From positions 806,001 to 870,000 of the forward strand of contig CP089462.1 in the NCBI GenBank assembly GCA_026636295.1: DNA of 64,000 nt, read 5' to 3'. Position 1 is the first letter of the stretch, and every line of letters starts with the position of its first letter. Origin of the DNA: Medakamo hakoo. Lineage: Eukaryota; Chlorophyta; Trebouxiophyceae; Coccomyxaceae. This document shows, in pieces, positions 32,801-45,955 of the stretch. The translations under genes and the position numbers were made by a program. Under the pieces are notes generated by a model. It had not been told where the DNA came from, searched no databases, and worked only from the letters and a program-made list of their open reading frames with translations.

Positions 32801-35656
32801 TCGGAGGCGGAGGCGGAGCCGTCTTCTTCGACGACGACGGCCGACGAGTGCGGCGCCGGCTGAGACGCACCGTTTCCACCACCACCACCACCACCATCTC
32901 CAGCCGCTTCGGCCGCGATGGCCGCCACCGCCGCATCCCAGTCGGCACGCGGCAGCGCCGCCCGCACCTTGGCCGCCGCGTCCGCGTGTTGCAGGCCGTA
33001 AAAGTGGGCTTCGACGCGGGACAGGGCCAGCGTGCGCGTGACTTCAGACTGTGGCGGGATGCCCAACTCGGCGGGCGGGACGTCGGCCTTGGCCGTGCGC
33101 CACAGCCAGCCGCCCGCGGCCGGGGAGAGCGTGGAGAGCAAGCGGGCCGTGCCGGCGGGGCCGCCCGTGGAGTACGGGTCGGCCAGGGCGCGCGCCCACC
33201 AGGCGGGCGCGTCGTACGGCGCCGCGCCCAGGAACGAGGCGAGGCCGGCCAGGTCGTCCAGCCCGCCCGCACTGATGGGCGTGCCGGTCACGGCCCAGCG
33301 GTGGACGGCCCGGCGGGACAGGCGCACGGCCAGCCGGGCGGCGGCCGACGCGCCGCCCTCCACTTCCTGAGCCTCGTCCAGCACCAGGCGCCACCAGGTC
33401 AGGCGGAGGAGCGGGGAGGGCAGCGCGGCGTAGCGTTTCGCGTGGCGCAGCGCGCGCGGCGCGCCGGCCGACCGCCCCCGGACGCGGGCGCGCCGCCCAC
33501 CACCGCCGCCGCCGCCGCCGCCGCCGCCTTCTTCCCCATCATCTTCGTCGGACGACGACGACGTCGCTTCGCCGTCGTCCTCCCGCACCCGGTGCACGTC
33601 CCGGCGCAGGACCTCGTACGTGGTCAGCACGACGTCCGCGGCGGCCAGGTCGGCCGCGCCGACGACGGGCGCGGCCCGGGTGGAGCGGGCGCCCGCGGCG
33701 GCGGCCGCGGCGGCGACGGCGTCGTTGGACGGCGGGGGAGCCTCACCGTCCCGCCCGCGCTTGTGGCCGGCGGTGGGCGCGGGCGCGCCCGCCGCCGCCG
33801 TCGCAGCAGCGCCGCCCTGGCCCGCGTAAACAATGACCCGCAGCGCGCCGGGGGCCGTGTGCGTGGCCAGCTCGGACGCCCACTGGCGCAGGATGTGCGG
33901 CGGACACACGATGATCGTGGCGCGGGTGGGCCCGCCGACGACGCGCTCGGCCGCGCGGGCGGCAGTGCAGCCGGCGCAGACGAAGCCGGGGGCGGAGGGC
34001 GGAGGGGGGGGCGGCGTGGCTCCGCCACCGCCGTCGCCTTGGCCGGGCGAGGTGCGGCGGCCCGCACGCGCAGCCGCCGCACCCTGGCGGCGCGCCGCGG
34101 CGGCCGACCACCCGACACACCGGGCGTGGCTCCACCCATCGCACGCGTCGCACTGCACCCAGACGGTCCCCGGCGGGGCGCCGCCCTCCGAGTCGGCGCC
34201 GCACACGCACTCCACGCGATCGGCCCGCGGCCGGGCTTCCCGGCGGACGCGACTGGCGGCCAGCGCACGGGGCGGGGGGCGACCGGCCAACAGCAGGGCC
34301 GCCGTCTCCACCGTCTTGCCCAGCCCCATCTCATCCGCCAGCACGCCGCCGGCCAGGGGGGGCGGCGGTGGGGGGGGCGACCGCGCCAGCCGGCCGTTGA
34401 ACGGGTTGACGAAAAAGGACGGCGGCGGCGGCGGGGGTGGAGGCGGCGGCCGCTCTTCCTTGGCTTTGCCCTTGCGGCCGCGGCGGGGCGGCGGCCCGTC
34501 GTCGGTCTCCGGCGGGGGCGGGCCGGGGACGGGCGCCCACAGCGGGTGCAGCGCGGGCGGCGCGGCCGACGACCCGCCACCGCCACCACCCTCGCCGCGC
34601 TCGCGGGCCAGCATCCACGCCACGGCGCGGGACTGGTACGGCCGCAGCGTGGGCAGCAACCCCGCAGGCGGGGCCGGCAAGCCCGGCGAGTCCGGCGGCG
34701 GGCGGATGGCGGCGAACAGCGCCGCGGCGTCAAAGGCGCAGCGCGGGGGGCGCGCGCCGGCCGCGTCGCCGTCGCCCAAAGGTTCGGCCGCGTCGTCGGC
34801 CGCCGCCGCGCCGGGCGCCAGCCAGGGCAGCAGCGCCCGCACCGCACGGGCCCAGGGCGATGGGCGGCGGTCGAACGCCGCCGGGTCGCCGCCGGCAGGC
34901 AGCTCGTCACCGAAGGCCGTCTCCGTGAGGGCGATGCACAGGGTCGCCCCCCGCCCGTGGAGGGCGAGGTTGGGCAGGGCCGCGCCCGCCGCCCGCCCGC
35001 CGCGGCCGCGTGGCGCAGCCGAGAACGTCGTCAGCGCGGTCGCGGCGGCGTCGCCCGGCACGGCCAGGAAGGCGACGACGGCGGCGTCCGCGTCGTCGGC
35101 GAGGGCGAGGGCGACGAGGCCGGGCTTTTCAGGCGGCGGCGACGACGCGGGCGGGACGACGCGCAGGAACGCGCCGGCCGCGGGCAGGGCGGGCGCGCCT
35201 TTCGCGAGCTGGAGAGGCAGGGGTGACCCAAACGGCCATAGCTTCAGGTCGGTCGGGAGGGCCAGCGGGGGCGGCGGGCCCGTGGGCGCGGCGGCCGTGG
35301 CGGCGGGCGGCGGAGGCGGGTCGAGGTGGCTGGGGATGGAGTGGGCGGGGGGGGAGAGCGTGAGCGCGCGTGCAATGCCTTTTCTCGCCGCCCGCCATCC
35401 GCACCGCCAAACCCTCTTACCGGCGCTTGTGTGGCGGGCCCTCGCTGTCGCTCGCCGGCTCCCCTTCCTGGCTGGCGCCGCCCCGGCCCAGGAGGCCGGC
35501 GAGGAAGCCGCCAAGGCTGGAGCGGGCAGCACCGGCGCTCGCATTCGCGACTGCGTCGGCCCGCCCCGATGGCTCAGGCCGGCCCTCCACTGGCCCACGG
35601 CCACGCGTGGGCGGCGCTTTGCGGCGACGAGGGGCTGGAGGCCCCTGATCAGCCAT
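29833..35656 (-). CDS. SHPRH: SHPRH-type SNF2 helicase / RING E3 ubiquitin ligase
   Basis: Exons 35656-35421 and 35329-29833, 1,910 aa. SHPRH is a Rad5-like enzyme that polyubiquitinates PCNA to steer damage bypass at stalled forks. In order: a basic N-terminus; helicase motif I ADEMGLGKT (Lys about 417); an inserted PHD finger (CVCGADSEGG...CDACDGWSHARC...CAGC); LTTYEVLRRDV; motif II as DEAQ (VLDEAQEVE) with VTGTPIS; a long helical insertion; a RING finger (CPVCHEEG about 1596 ... CGHAVCWPC ... CPTC); and the C-lobe ending LVRQGANGLNLTDAGHV and RVHRIGQSRPT. This PHD-inside-SNF2 plus RING order is specific to SHPRH. A linker-histone domain, present in the human protein, is not obvious. The stop codon lies inside GGTGAGTGA, which looks like a splice donor; the downstream sequence is AT-rich and not protein-like, so I keep the stop. 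Confidence 0.93.
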
Positions 35657-35781
35657 GGCGGCTGAGTGCATGCGTGCGTTTTTCTTCTTGCTTTGCGCGC
35701 GCGGCGAGCGCGCGGTTTGCTCGTGTGTCAGCGGGGCACAGGTTTTCTCCGGGCGACCTCCCCCTCTTTTTTTACTTCTCT

Positions 35782-38700
35782 CTACGCCACGCCCACCCAC
35801 TCCCGCAGCTGGGCCAAGCCTTCGGCCGCCACACCGGGCATCGCGTCCCACGCAGCAGCCACTGCCCCAGGCGCCACCGCACCCCGCAGCGCCGGCAGCC
35901 GATCCTCCCCGCCCACATGCGCGTGGCCACTCAAGTGCGCGAGCGCGAGGCCGAGCGCAGCGTCCAGGTCCACCACCCCTCCAGCCCGCACCGCGCCCGC
36001 CGCCACGCCCGCCCCACGCTCCGGCTCGCCCGCGGCGATGAGAGCGGCCACGACGGTGGGAGGCAGCACGGCCGTCCAGGCGGGAGCGGGAGCAGAGGAC
36101 GGCGGCAGGGGCTCCGGCCACGCGGAGGACGACGACGGCGCCGGGTCTTCGCCCGCGCTCGCCCAGCCGTCCTCTCCCTCCCCGTCGTCGCCGTCCTCGG
36201 CCGCGCCGCCATCCCACACCGGCGGCGCCAGGGCTGAAAGAGCGGCCTCCACAGCGCCCGGTCCACCCCCACCGCCAACGGAGATGTAAGCCGCCAACGC
36301 GCCGGGGCGGGCCGCGAGCGCGGCGAGCGCGTCGACCGCGCCGGGCGCCACCACGCTGCGCACGCTGTGCACGCCGCCGCCGCCATCACCGGCCTCTTCT
36401 TCCACCAGGCCGTGCGGCACGGCGGTGGCAGCGGACGCGATGGCGTCTGGTGCCGCGTCGGTAGGAGCCAACAGCACAGCCAGCGCGGCGGCTAGGCAGG
36501 GCGGGCCCGTGGACGCGGCGGCGGACGCGAGGGCCGCTGCCGCCGCGGGCGTCGCGGCGAGCGACCCGCGACCGCCGCCAAAGGCCACAGTGTCCGCCAC
36601 GCACACAGCGTCCGCCACGTCGCCCGCTTCGATCATGGAGCTCAACAGGGCTTCGAAGCAAGGGATTAACGCAGAAGGACCATCCTCCTCTTCTTCCCAC
36701 GCCCGGCCGCACGCCCAGGCCTCCGTCAGGACGCGGGCGAGCGACCGGCGCCGCGCGTGGTTGGTCGGTCGCCCGCCGCTGTCCAACAGCCGCTGGAACG
36801 CGGCCGCCGCGGCGGCGGGCGTCGCCACGTCCGCGGGAGACACGGATGCACCGCCCTCCAGTGCCGCCGATGTGTCCGCCGCCAGGCGAACAGCGGGGAA
36901 AGCGCCGTCCCGCCCTCCCGGCGGCGCCCACCCACCGCTCTTCCATTGCGAGTCGGGCGGGCCCGCGGCCAAGGCCGCCACGAGGCGCAGGGCTTCCGGT
37001 AGAGGCGGCGCCCCGTCGAGGGCGCCGCCGTGGAAGCAGTGGGCGATGAGCGCGTTCCAGGCTGCGTCACGCATGTCCGCCAGGCCGGGCGGCGGGGCGC
37101 CGGACCCGGGCCCCGTCGCGGCCAGGCACGCCGCCACGCCGGCGAGCAGGGCGGCCGCGTCGTGGGGTGGCAGGCTGCCGCCCAGGGCCGTGTCCAGCGA
37201 CACGGCGACCGCGCCTTCGGCCGAGGGCGAACCTCCTAAAGTCGTGTCCAGCGCCCGGGCGGCCGCGGCCAGTCGCCCAGCAGGGCACCCCGCCGCGATC
37301 AGCGCGGCGAGGCAGGCGGCGGGGCCGCCGCCGTCCGCGCTCAGCGCGGCTTCGGCCGCAGCCGCTTCACCCGCCGTCAGGCGGGCGCCACCGTCGCGCA
37401 GGGCGCACAGGGCGCGGGCGGTGGAGGAGACAGACTGCACGGCTTCTAAGCAGGATCGCACATCGTCGTCGTCGCCACCCGCTGCCAGCGCCCGGGACAG
37501 CGCGGCCTCTGCATCCGCCGCCGCGCGCGCGCGCGCCCGGGGTGGCAGGCCACCAGGCGGCAGCGCCCGCACGTCCCCGCCCAGCCCCGGCGGCGGGTCA
37601 CCACCCAGCAGGGCAAACCGGGCGAAGGCTGCTGATGCTGCTGTACCAGCGCCGGCCAGCGCCCGGGCGGCGGCGTCGTACGCGGTGGACGCGCCTTCAT
37701 CGTCCTGGCCAGCTGCACACGGCCCGCTGCCACACGCGCCTGCGAGGAGAGCCGTGCACGCGGCCGCCAAGCGCACGTCGTCGGGCTTGACGGGCCCCGC
37801 CGCCCGGCCGGGCAAGCCAGCTACCGCGCGCGCTAATTCAGGCGCGGCGTCCGGGCAGGCCGACGCGGCGGCCAGGAGCTCGGTCGCCGGCGGGGCGGGC
37901 GGGCGGGTCGAGTCGGCCCCGCAGGCGGCCGCCATGCCCGGCCGGCCCAGCGCGTCCGCGACGGCGGCCGCGGCCAGGGTCCGTCCGTCCAGGGTGGGCA
38001 GGGCACGCCCTGCTGCCGCGACGGCCTTGCGGATGGCGCCCAGGGAGGCCTGAGCCGAGGGCGGGAGGTCGGCGGCGCTGCTGGTGCCTCCCACCACGCC
38101 GGCGGCGTCTTCCGCGGCTGCCAGCCACAGCCCCAGCTGCGGGCCGTGCGCGTGGCCCAGCGCCCGCCAGGGCCCGTCGATGAGCGTGTTCAACCACTCC
38201 CCAGGCCGGGCGATCAGGCGGCGGCGCAGGGCCCGCAGCTCGTCGCGCACGGCCCGGGCGGGGCCTGGCGCAGCGGTCGCGTCGGCCCCCAACCCAGCCA
38301 GCCGCGCCGCAGCATACGCCGCCGTCGCGGCCCAGCCGTCCACGCCCGCCCGGCGGGCGGCAGCCAGGACGGGAGAGAGCGTGGGAGGCGCGCCACCCGC
38401 GGCAGCCCGGGCCCGGGCGGGCGAGGGCGGGCCGTCCGCGGAAGACGGCGGCGGCGGCGGCGGCGGAGGGGAGGCCGAGCGCGACGACCCGTGCAGGCTC
38501 GCCCCGTCACCGCCCGCCCCACCAGCGCCAGCCGCCGCCGCGGCCGCCGCCGCGGCCGCCGCCGCGGCGACCGCCGCCTCCACCAACACGCTCTCACGGT
38601 ACTCGCCCTCCTCTGGACGGGCAAAGCGGGCCGCGTCGACGGCCGGGCCCAACGCAGCACGCAGGGCGCGGGCGTCGGCTTCGGCCGCCGCGCGGCGCGC

Positions 38701-41700
38701 CCACGCGACACCCGCCGCGAGCGCGCCCGCCGGCGGCGGCGGTGGTGCCGCCGCCCGCTCTGCTGCGGCCGCCCACAGGGCTGGGGCCGGCGTCTGTAAG
38801 CGGGACGTGACGTCGGCAGGGATGGGAGGCGTGGGCGGAGGCGAGCCGGGCGGCGCCACGGGCGGCGCCAGGACCTCCAGCGCGGCGTGGCACATGCCGA
38901 GCAGCGCGGCCGCGCGCGCAGGCCCCGGCGGCAGCGGCGGGTGCGGCGGGCCCAGCCCGCTCGTCACGCCTTCATCCTCGCCTTCTTCTTCTCCCTTCAA
39001 CCCTGCCGCGGCTTCCAGGGCGGGGCCGGCGCCCGCGACGGGCGCCAGCGCCAGTAGCCAGCCGAGCGCGGTGCCCGCGTCGCCCACGCTGGGCAGCGGC
39101 CACGCGGCCGCCGCGCGCTCAACGCCGGGCGCGACGGGCGGGGGCGCGCCCACAGCTTCCAAAGCCGTGCGCAAAGACGCAGTGGCAGTGGAGATCAGGG
39201 TCTCTGCGCATGCAGCAGCCGGCGTGTCCGGCCCCACCACGGGTGCCCGCTCCGGCGCCAGCCCGTCCCACGCGCTCAACAGGCTGCCCACCTCCGCCAC
39301 GGGCGCGTGCGCGAGGGCAAAGGCCAGGGCGGCTTTGGTTTGGGCGGGAGGCAGGCTGGGCGGCGGTGCGCGGGCCAGGCGGGCCGCCGCACGCCAGGCA
39401 GGCGCGTGGCCGGACGAGACCAGCGCGGACGTCAGCGCGGCCGCCGCGTCGTCGTCGCCGGCCACTGCCGCCGCGTCCGCCAGGACGAGGCGGACTTCGT
39501 CGTCACGCTCCGAGCCCAGCCCCAGCTCATGCGCTAAGGCCAGCACAGCATCCGGATGGCGCGGGGCGGCCGGCCAGCCGTCGACGGCGGCCGTGACGGC
39601 AGCCATGCCGGGCTCTGGCGCCGCGAAAAACGCAGACGGCGCGAGGTCGGCTCCATAGTCTTGGAGGCGCCGCAAGGCCGCCAGAGCCGCGCGGTCCGCC
39701 TTGGCAGCGGGTCCTCCCGGGTGTGGGACCAGGGCATGGCACGCCGCCGCGTCTGCGACCGCTTCATCGCCCAGGCTGGCCGCGCGGGACAGGTGAAACC
39801 GGGCGCCCGCGAGCGCGGCCGCCTCGGCGTCGGCCGGGTCGAGCGAGTCGAGCAGCGCCCGCGCCGCCCGCCAGCGGCAGCCGCGCAGGGCGCCCGCCGC
39901 GGCCTGGGCGGCGATGGTCTCGGCCGAGATGGCGTCAGGGGGCTCGTCACCAGCAGCGGACGCGACCGCGCCCGCGATGGCCTGCAGGTCGGCGACCGCG
40001 GCCGTCCAGTCGCCATCAGAGGCGGGTGGTGGGCCCTCCAACCCGCCCAGGACGGCGCCCAGGCGGGCCCACAGGTCGGCAGGGGAGCAGGACCGCAGGT
40101 CAGCCACGGACATGAGGAGCGGAGGAGAGGTGGAGTCGGCCTCGCCGTCCAGGCCCAGGCTGCCCAGCCAGTCATCGAGCGCGCGCGCAGCCTCGACGAG
40201 CGAGGCAGCCGCGGCGAGGCGGTGGGCGGCCGCCGACGCCGGGTCGTCGGCGAGAGCAGGAGGAGGCGCGGTGGCAGCGGACGCGGTGGCACCAGGCGAC
40301 TCGGCCGGCGGCCGGCCGTCGTCGTCGTCCTCGCCGCCGCCGCCCCACCCGTCGCCACTCCACCCGCCGCTGGACGGCGCGCTGTCCCCCTCCCCGCCAT
40401 CGTCTCCGCCGCCGCGCGCCTGCCCTTCCCCTTCCTCAGGCACAGCCACAACCGCCGCCCTGGCTTCGGCGAGCAGTTCAGCCGCGGCGGGCCAGTAGGA
40501 GCCGGCGGGCAACGCGTCTACGGCCGCAATCGCGGCACCGGCCAACTCCGGCCCACTCGTGAAAAGAGACAACGGCCCGGCCGCCTCGGCCGCGACCAGG
40601 CCAATCCCCCACTCCAGCGGCGCGGACGCCAGGATGCCACCCAACGCCGCCACACGGTCGTCTGCATCAAGGCTGGCCAACACGGCTGCCGCCCGGGACC
40701 GGGTGGCGGCGGGCGGCGGCGTGAAGCGGGACGGCGCGGGCGCGGCGCCCCCGTCTTCGCCGCCCCCACCCCCACGCAGCAGCAGGCGGGCCCGGCCTGG
40801 CGGGCCCGCCGCACTGTACTCGGCCAGGCTGACAGCCCAGGCTCCGGGCGAGGCCATGGCGGCGGCCTGGATGTCGGCGGCGGCCGTGGCCAGCGCGGCG
40901 AGGCGGGCAGAGGCGTCCGCGTCGGCGGACACCAGGGGGGCAGCGCCCGCCGCAAGCGCGCCCGCCGCCTGGACCTGGCCCGTGAACGCGTCCACGGCCG
41001 CCGCCCGGTCGGCCACCCAGGCCGCCAGGGCAGCCGGTGTGATGGCGGACCAGGCACCGGACGCGGCCGCCGCGGCTTCCGTGGCGGCCGTCAGGCCGGG
41101 GCCCGCGCCCGCGGCCGTGAGCGCGTCCACGGCCGCGCGCTCCTCCGCCGGGTCGGTCGGCCCGGGCGACGGCGGCGTGGCGGCCGCGGCCTTGAGCAGG
41201 GCCAGGACGTCTTTGACGGGCAGGGTCTCGGGCAAGCGGGCCAAAGCAGCCAGGACGCCCCCACTCCCACCGCCCAGCGCCCGGCCGTGGCGGGTGAGGA
41301 GCGACCGCACGCAGCTTGCCTCGCCCGCGGCGGCGACGTCGCCGACCACCGCCGCCAGATCCGCGTCGCGGAATGCCGCGAAGGCTTGTGGGGTGTACCC
41401 ACCCAGACCCTCGGTCAGCGTGGCCAGGCGGGACCGGTGGCGCAGGGCCACCAGGCGGGCGGCCGGCCACCACAGGCGGTCGGGGAGGGGCGGGGAGGAG
41501 GGTGGCGCACCACCGCCTGGGAGCGGAGGCAGGTCGGCGCCGCCGCCGCCCGCACCCCCGCCGGCGCTCAACTCCGTCAGCACCCAGGCCAGCAGTTCCG
41601 CCTGGGCGGCTGAGGTTGCGGCCGTCGCGCCCAGGGCAGCCACCAAAGCAGCGGGCCGGCGGGCCGGGCGGACGGCGCCCAGGATCTGCGCCGCGTCCGC

Positions 41701-43124
41701 CGCCGTCGCCCGGCCTGGCAGGGCCGCCAGCGCCTCCCACCGCGCAAAGCGGACGCCGTCGCCGTCCAGGCCGTGGCGGGACGCGATGCTCTCCGCGGCC
41801 TCCCAGTCGCCGTCGGCGACGGCGGCGGCCAGAGCGGATGGCGGGGTCAAGCGGTCGAGCGCGGCCAGGCGCGGCCCCGGCTGGAGGAGCAGCAGGCGCG
41901 GGCCGGACGACGGCGACGCCAGGATGGCCGACCCGGGCGGGAGGGGCAGCGGCGCGCCGCCTTCCAGGACGCACGCGGTGCGTGGCGGGGCCAGAGCCGC
42001 CAGCAGGCCGCCGTCGGACGCGGAGACGAGGAGCGGAGGCGCACTGCTGCCCAGCTCACCCCACCAGCCTGCACCGCAGCCAGGCGCGGCCGCCCAGGGC
42101 GGCAGGGACGGCTCGCCGTCCGGACCCGGCGGGCCGGTCAAAGCCAGGCGCGCCAGCGGAGCCGGTGACAGGTCTTCCCCTTCCACCCGCGGCGGGACAG
42201 ACGCCGGCAGGGCGTAGACGGCCAGCGGCGCGGGCGACCCAGGCCCAGGCGTGACGGCCGCGAGGCCGCTGGTGAGGCTCACGCTCCACCCCGGCGGCGA
42301 CTCGACGCGTCCCAGCCCCAGGCTGGACCGCAGGCCGCCCAGCCACCCGGGCTGGAGTGGGGCGCCGGCGGCCGCGGTGAGGCGGAGGGACGCGCCCGCA
42401 GGGGTGGCCGGAGAGGGCGCGGCCGCCCAGACTGTGGCGCGCATGCCGGCGGGGCCGGGCGCGCCGGGCCCCGCCAGGAGGAGGGCGGGCGCCCCGCCGG
42501 CCTCGCCCACGCCCATGGCCGCGGGCGGGATGCCGGCGTCAGGCGGGTCGATCAGGGTGGATGGCGAGTCAAAGGCCGGGCCGGCCGCGGCCAAGACGCG
42601 ACCGTCCGCGAGTAACGCTACCAGCAGCGGCCGGCCTCCGTCTTTTTTCAGCGCCAGCCAGCCCAGCGACCGGACGGCGACGCCAGCCTCCGGCCAGGCC
42701 GTGCGTAAAGGCGGACCCGCCGGCGTGCCGTCCGATGCCAAGCCGTCCAGGATGAACAGGCCGCCGCCGTCATCGTCGTGGACGGCGGCAGCGAACGCGC
42801 CGGGCGCTGCCCAGGCGGCGGCTGGTCCCAGTCTCGGCCCGGCCACTTCAGCGACGCAGCGTGTCGCGGCGGCCGTGGGGCCAACCGCGTACAGGCGAGC
42901 GCCGCCTGATGATGGGAGGACCGCGGCGTGGGCCGCATCGGCCGAGGAGGACGCGAACACTGTGGGTGATGGGATGGAGGTGGTTGAGTGGCGCGGGCAG
43001 GTCGTCGTTCCCATGGAGCAGGGAACGCCGGCACGGTGTGTGTTGCTCCCGTCCCCCACGCACCTGCGCCCTCGTCGGCCGACACAACCAGGTCCTTAAG
43101 GGACCAGTAGACGTCAGAGCTCAT
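35782..43124 (-). CDS. NBAS: NBAS / MAG2-interacting protein 2, Sec39-domain tether subunit
   Basis: Exons 43124-43064 and 42959-35782, 2,412 aa. NBAS (MIP2 in plants) joins ZW10 and RINT1 in the ER tether for Golgi-to-ER COPI vesicles and, in animals, also takes part in nonsense-mediated decay. The N-terminal 450 residues are beta-strand-rich blocks (for example RPLLVALLADGRVLA) suggesting the family's propeller. The Sec39 helical repeat starts near LDRLTPPSALAAAVADGDW, with ASRHGLDGDGVRFARWEAL matching the 'Lx-DxDxVxxxxW' signature. The remaining 1,700 residues are alpha-solenoid, Ala-rich. The join DEGA|VFASSS keeps phase (donor GTGCGT), and MSSDVYWSLKDLV gives a plausible first exon. The 7.2-kb last exon is the longest in the window. 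Family call rests on length, order and the Sec39 segment; sequence is divergent. Confidence 0.78.
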
Positions 43125-43514
43125 TGGCGTGGGCGTGCGTGCACGAACGAACGACTGCTGCGTCGATGCGGTGGAACGGAGAAGAAAAATGAGTGCAGCC
43201 CTTTCCACTGCCGCGCTCACAGGCGCTCGGCCGGGCAGACAATGCCTGTCAGAGGCTGGCGTGTGCCTCGCTGCCGTGGCGTGCGTGTGCGAGCGAAAGC
43301 GAAGCAAAGGGACTCCGCCGCCGTCCCCGCGCACACGCTCTCGCTTCGCGACTTCTTGTTTTTGACGTCGCTCCGTGTTGGGCCGACAGCCCAAACGCTC
43401 GTGTCCGCGAAGAGGGAGAGACTAGCGCGCCGGGCGTGGACGGCCCGTGCGCCCCTGACTCGTGGCACGTATTACACCAGCATCAGCGCCAGCCTTCCAC
43501 CCACCCATAGCGAC
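43125..43514. promoter_or_regulatory. Divergent promoter region, NBAS / DHPS
   Basis: 390 bp between start codons, lower in GC than the neighbouring genes. No TATA box or known element is recognised, and no extra gene is supported. Confidence 0.5.
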
Positions 43515-45105
<1,591 letters not shown>

Positions 45106-45166
45106 AGACGCGTGTGTGTGAAAAAACATTGTTGCCTGGAAAAAAAGCTCGTTACACTTTTTTTGG

Positions 45167-45182
45167 GTGGGCGCACGCCCAC
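45167..45182. repeat. 7-bp inverted repeat with 2-nt loop
   Basis: GTGGGCG at 45167-45173 and its complement CGCCCAC at 45176-45182, about 65 bp after the DHPS stop and preceded by a T7 run. Confidence 0.6.
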
Positions 45183-45202
45183 ACCGCATCGATCTAGTCC
45201 GT

Positions 45203-45263
45203 CCCAACCCTTGAGTAGAGAGACACGGCCCGGCGCATAGCCGGCCGATGTGTCAGGGTTGGG
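45203..45263 (+). other. Predicted bulged RNA hairpin in DHPS 3' flank
   Basis: Reading on the + strand: CCCAACCCT (45203-45211) pairs with AGGGTTGGG (45255-45263). GACAC (45222-45226) pairs with GTGTC (45250-45254), directly next to the outer stem on its 3' side. Then GGC.CGGC (45227-45234, one bulged C) pairs with GCCGGCC (45240-45246), closing a five-base loop GCATA. About 21 base pairs form, with a 10-nt bulge on the 5' arm and a 3-nt bulge on the 3' arm. It begins 98 nt after the DHPS stop, so it is most simply a 3' UTR element; a separate small RNA is possible. Pairing was worked out by eye. Confidence 0.5.
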
Positions 45264-45796
45264 CGGGCGCGGCGTGTTGCGTGGCGTGGCCCGGAGTTTT
45301 AAAAGGGAAGATGGTTCTGACTCTCTCTTTCTCTCTCTTGCTCGCTCACCAGGGGGGTGGCGGCCGCATAAAAGGGGGGATGCATCGCGCGCGCACAACG
45401 GGAAGAAAAACCTGAAAAAGGAAAAATGGGGTGGTGTGTTGCCAAAGCGGGGAGGGACGGGGTAGGCGTCGACGGGGAGGTGGGTGCAGAATGAACACCG
45501 ACCGCCCGCTTCAAATTAACCACCCTCTCTCGCGTCGAAAAACAGCGTTTTTTTGCCGGGGACAACCAATGAAGAAGAAAAAAGGACGGCGCCGTGTCAA
45601 AAACACGCACTTCACTCTCCCGCACATCACGGGCATGGAGCGTGGACGACGCCGTTTTTCTCAAGTCTTTTCTTAGTAAAAAGAAAGAAAAAAAGCAGTT
45701 CGATTTTGTGGTTCCGTTCAGTCGTTCGCCGGAGGGAAGAATGCCCCTGTGACGCGGCTCGCAACGGAAAGAAAAAATGGAACGTTCTTTTTGTTG

Positions 45797-45830
45797 AAGA
45801 CCCGCACAGGCTCGCGCCCGTGCGGGTCTT
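45797..45830. other. Perfect 11-bp hairpin followed by T-rich tract
   Basis: AAGACCCGCAC at 45797-45807 and its exact complement GTGCGGGTCTT at 45820-45830, with a 12-nt loop, followed on the + strand by TTCTTTTTTTT. It lies about 126 bp beyond the MYB stop codon on the other strand. Its form resembles a bacterial intrinsic terminator, but in this nuclear context it more likely marks a 3' end-processing or pausing element, or is chance. Confidence 0.55.
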
Positions 45831-45955
45831 TTCTTTTTTTTTGGGTGTGGCCGTGATTTTTTTTTGGGTGGTGTCTGGGAAAAAGGAAGAAAGGAACAAG
45901 GGTCGCGTGTGCGGCGACACGGAGGCCGGAGGACGGTTGGGATGGACAGCGTCGT

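Larger units (their letters stand above)
45106..45955. other. Longest intergenic region, between DHPS and MYB 3' ends
   Basis: 850 bp between two convergent stop codons. It has many A and T runs and three inverted repeats (45167-45182, 45203-45263, 45797-45830), listed separately. No tRNA, snRNA or protein gene is recognisable. It is more than twice the size of the other convergent spacers here. Confidence 0.7.

Noticed and set aside
32848-35226. 792-codon + strand frame
   Set aside because: Shadow of SHPRH; composition is Arg/Gly-rich and no family motif appears.
45797-45830. Bacterial or plastid intrinsic terminator, hinting at transferred DNA
   Set aside because: Both neighbouring genes are split by introns and typically nuclear; the hairpin is kept only as an unexplained structure.
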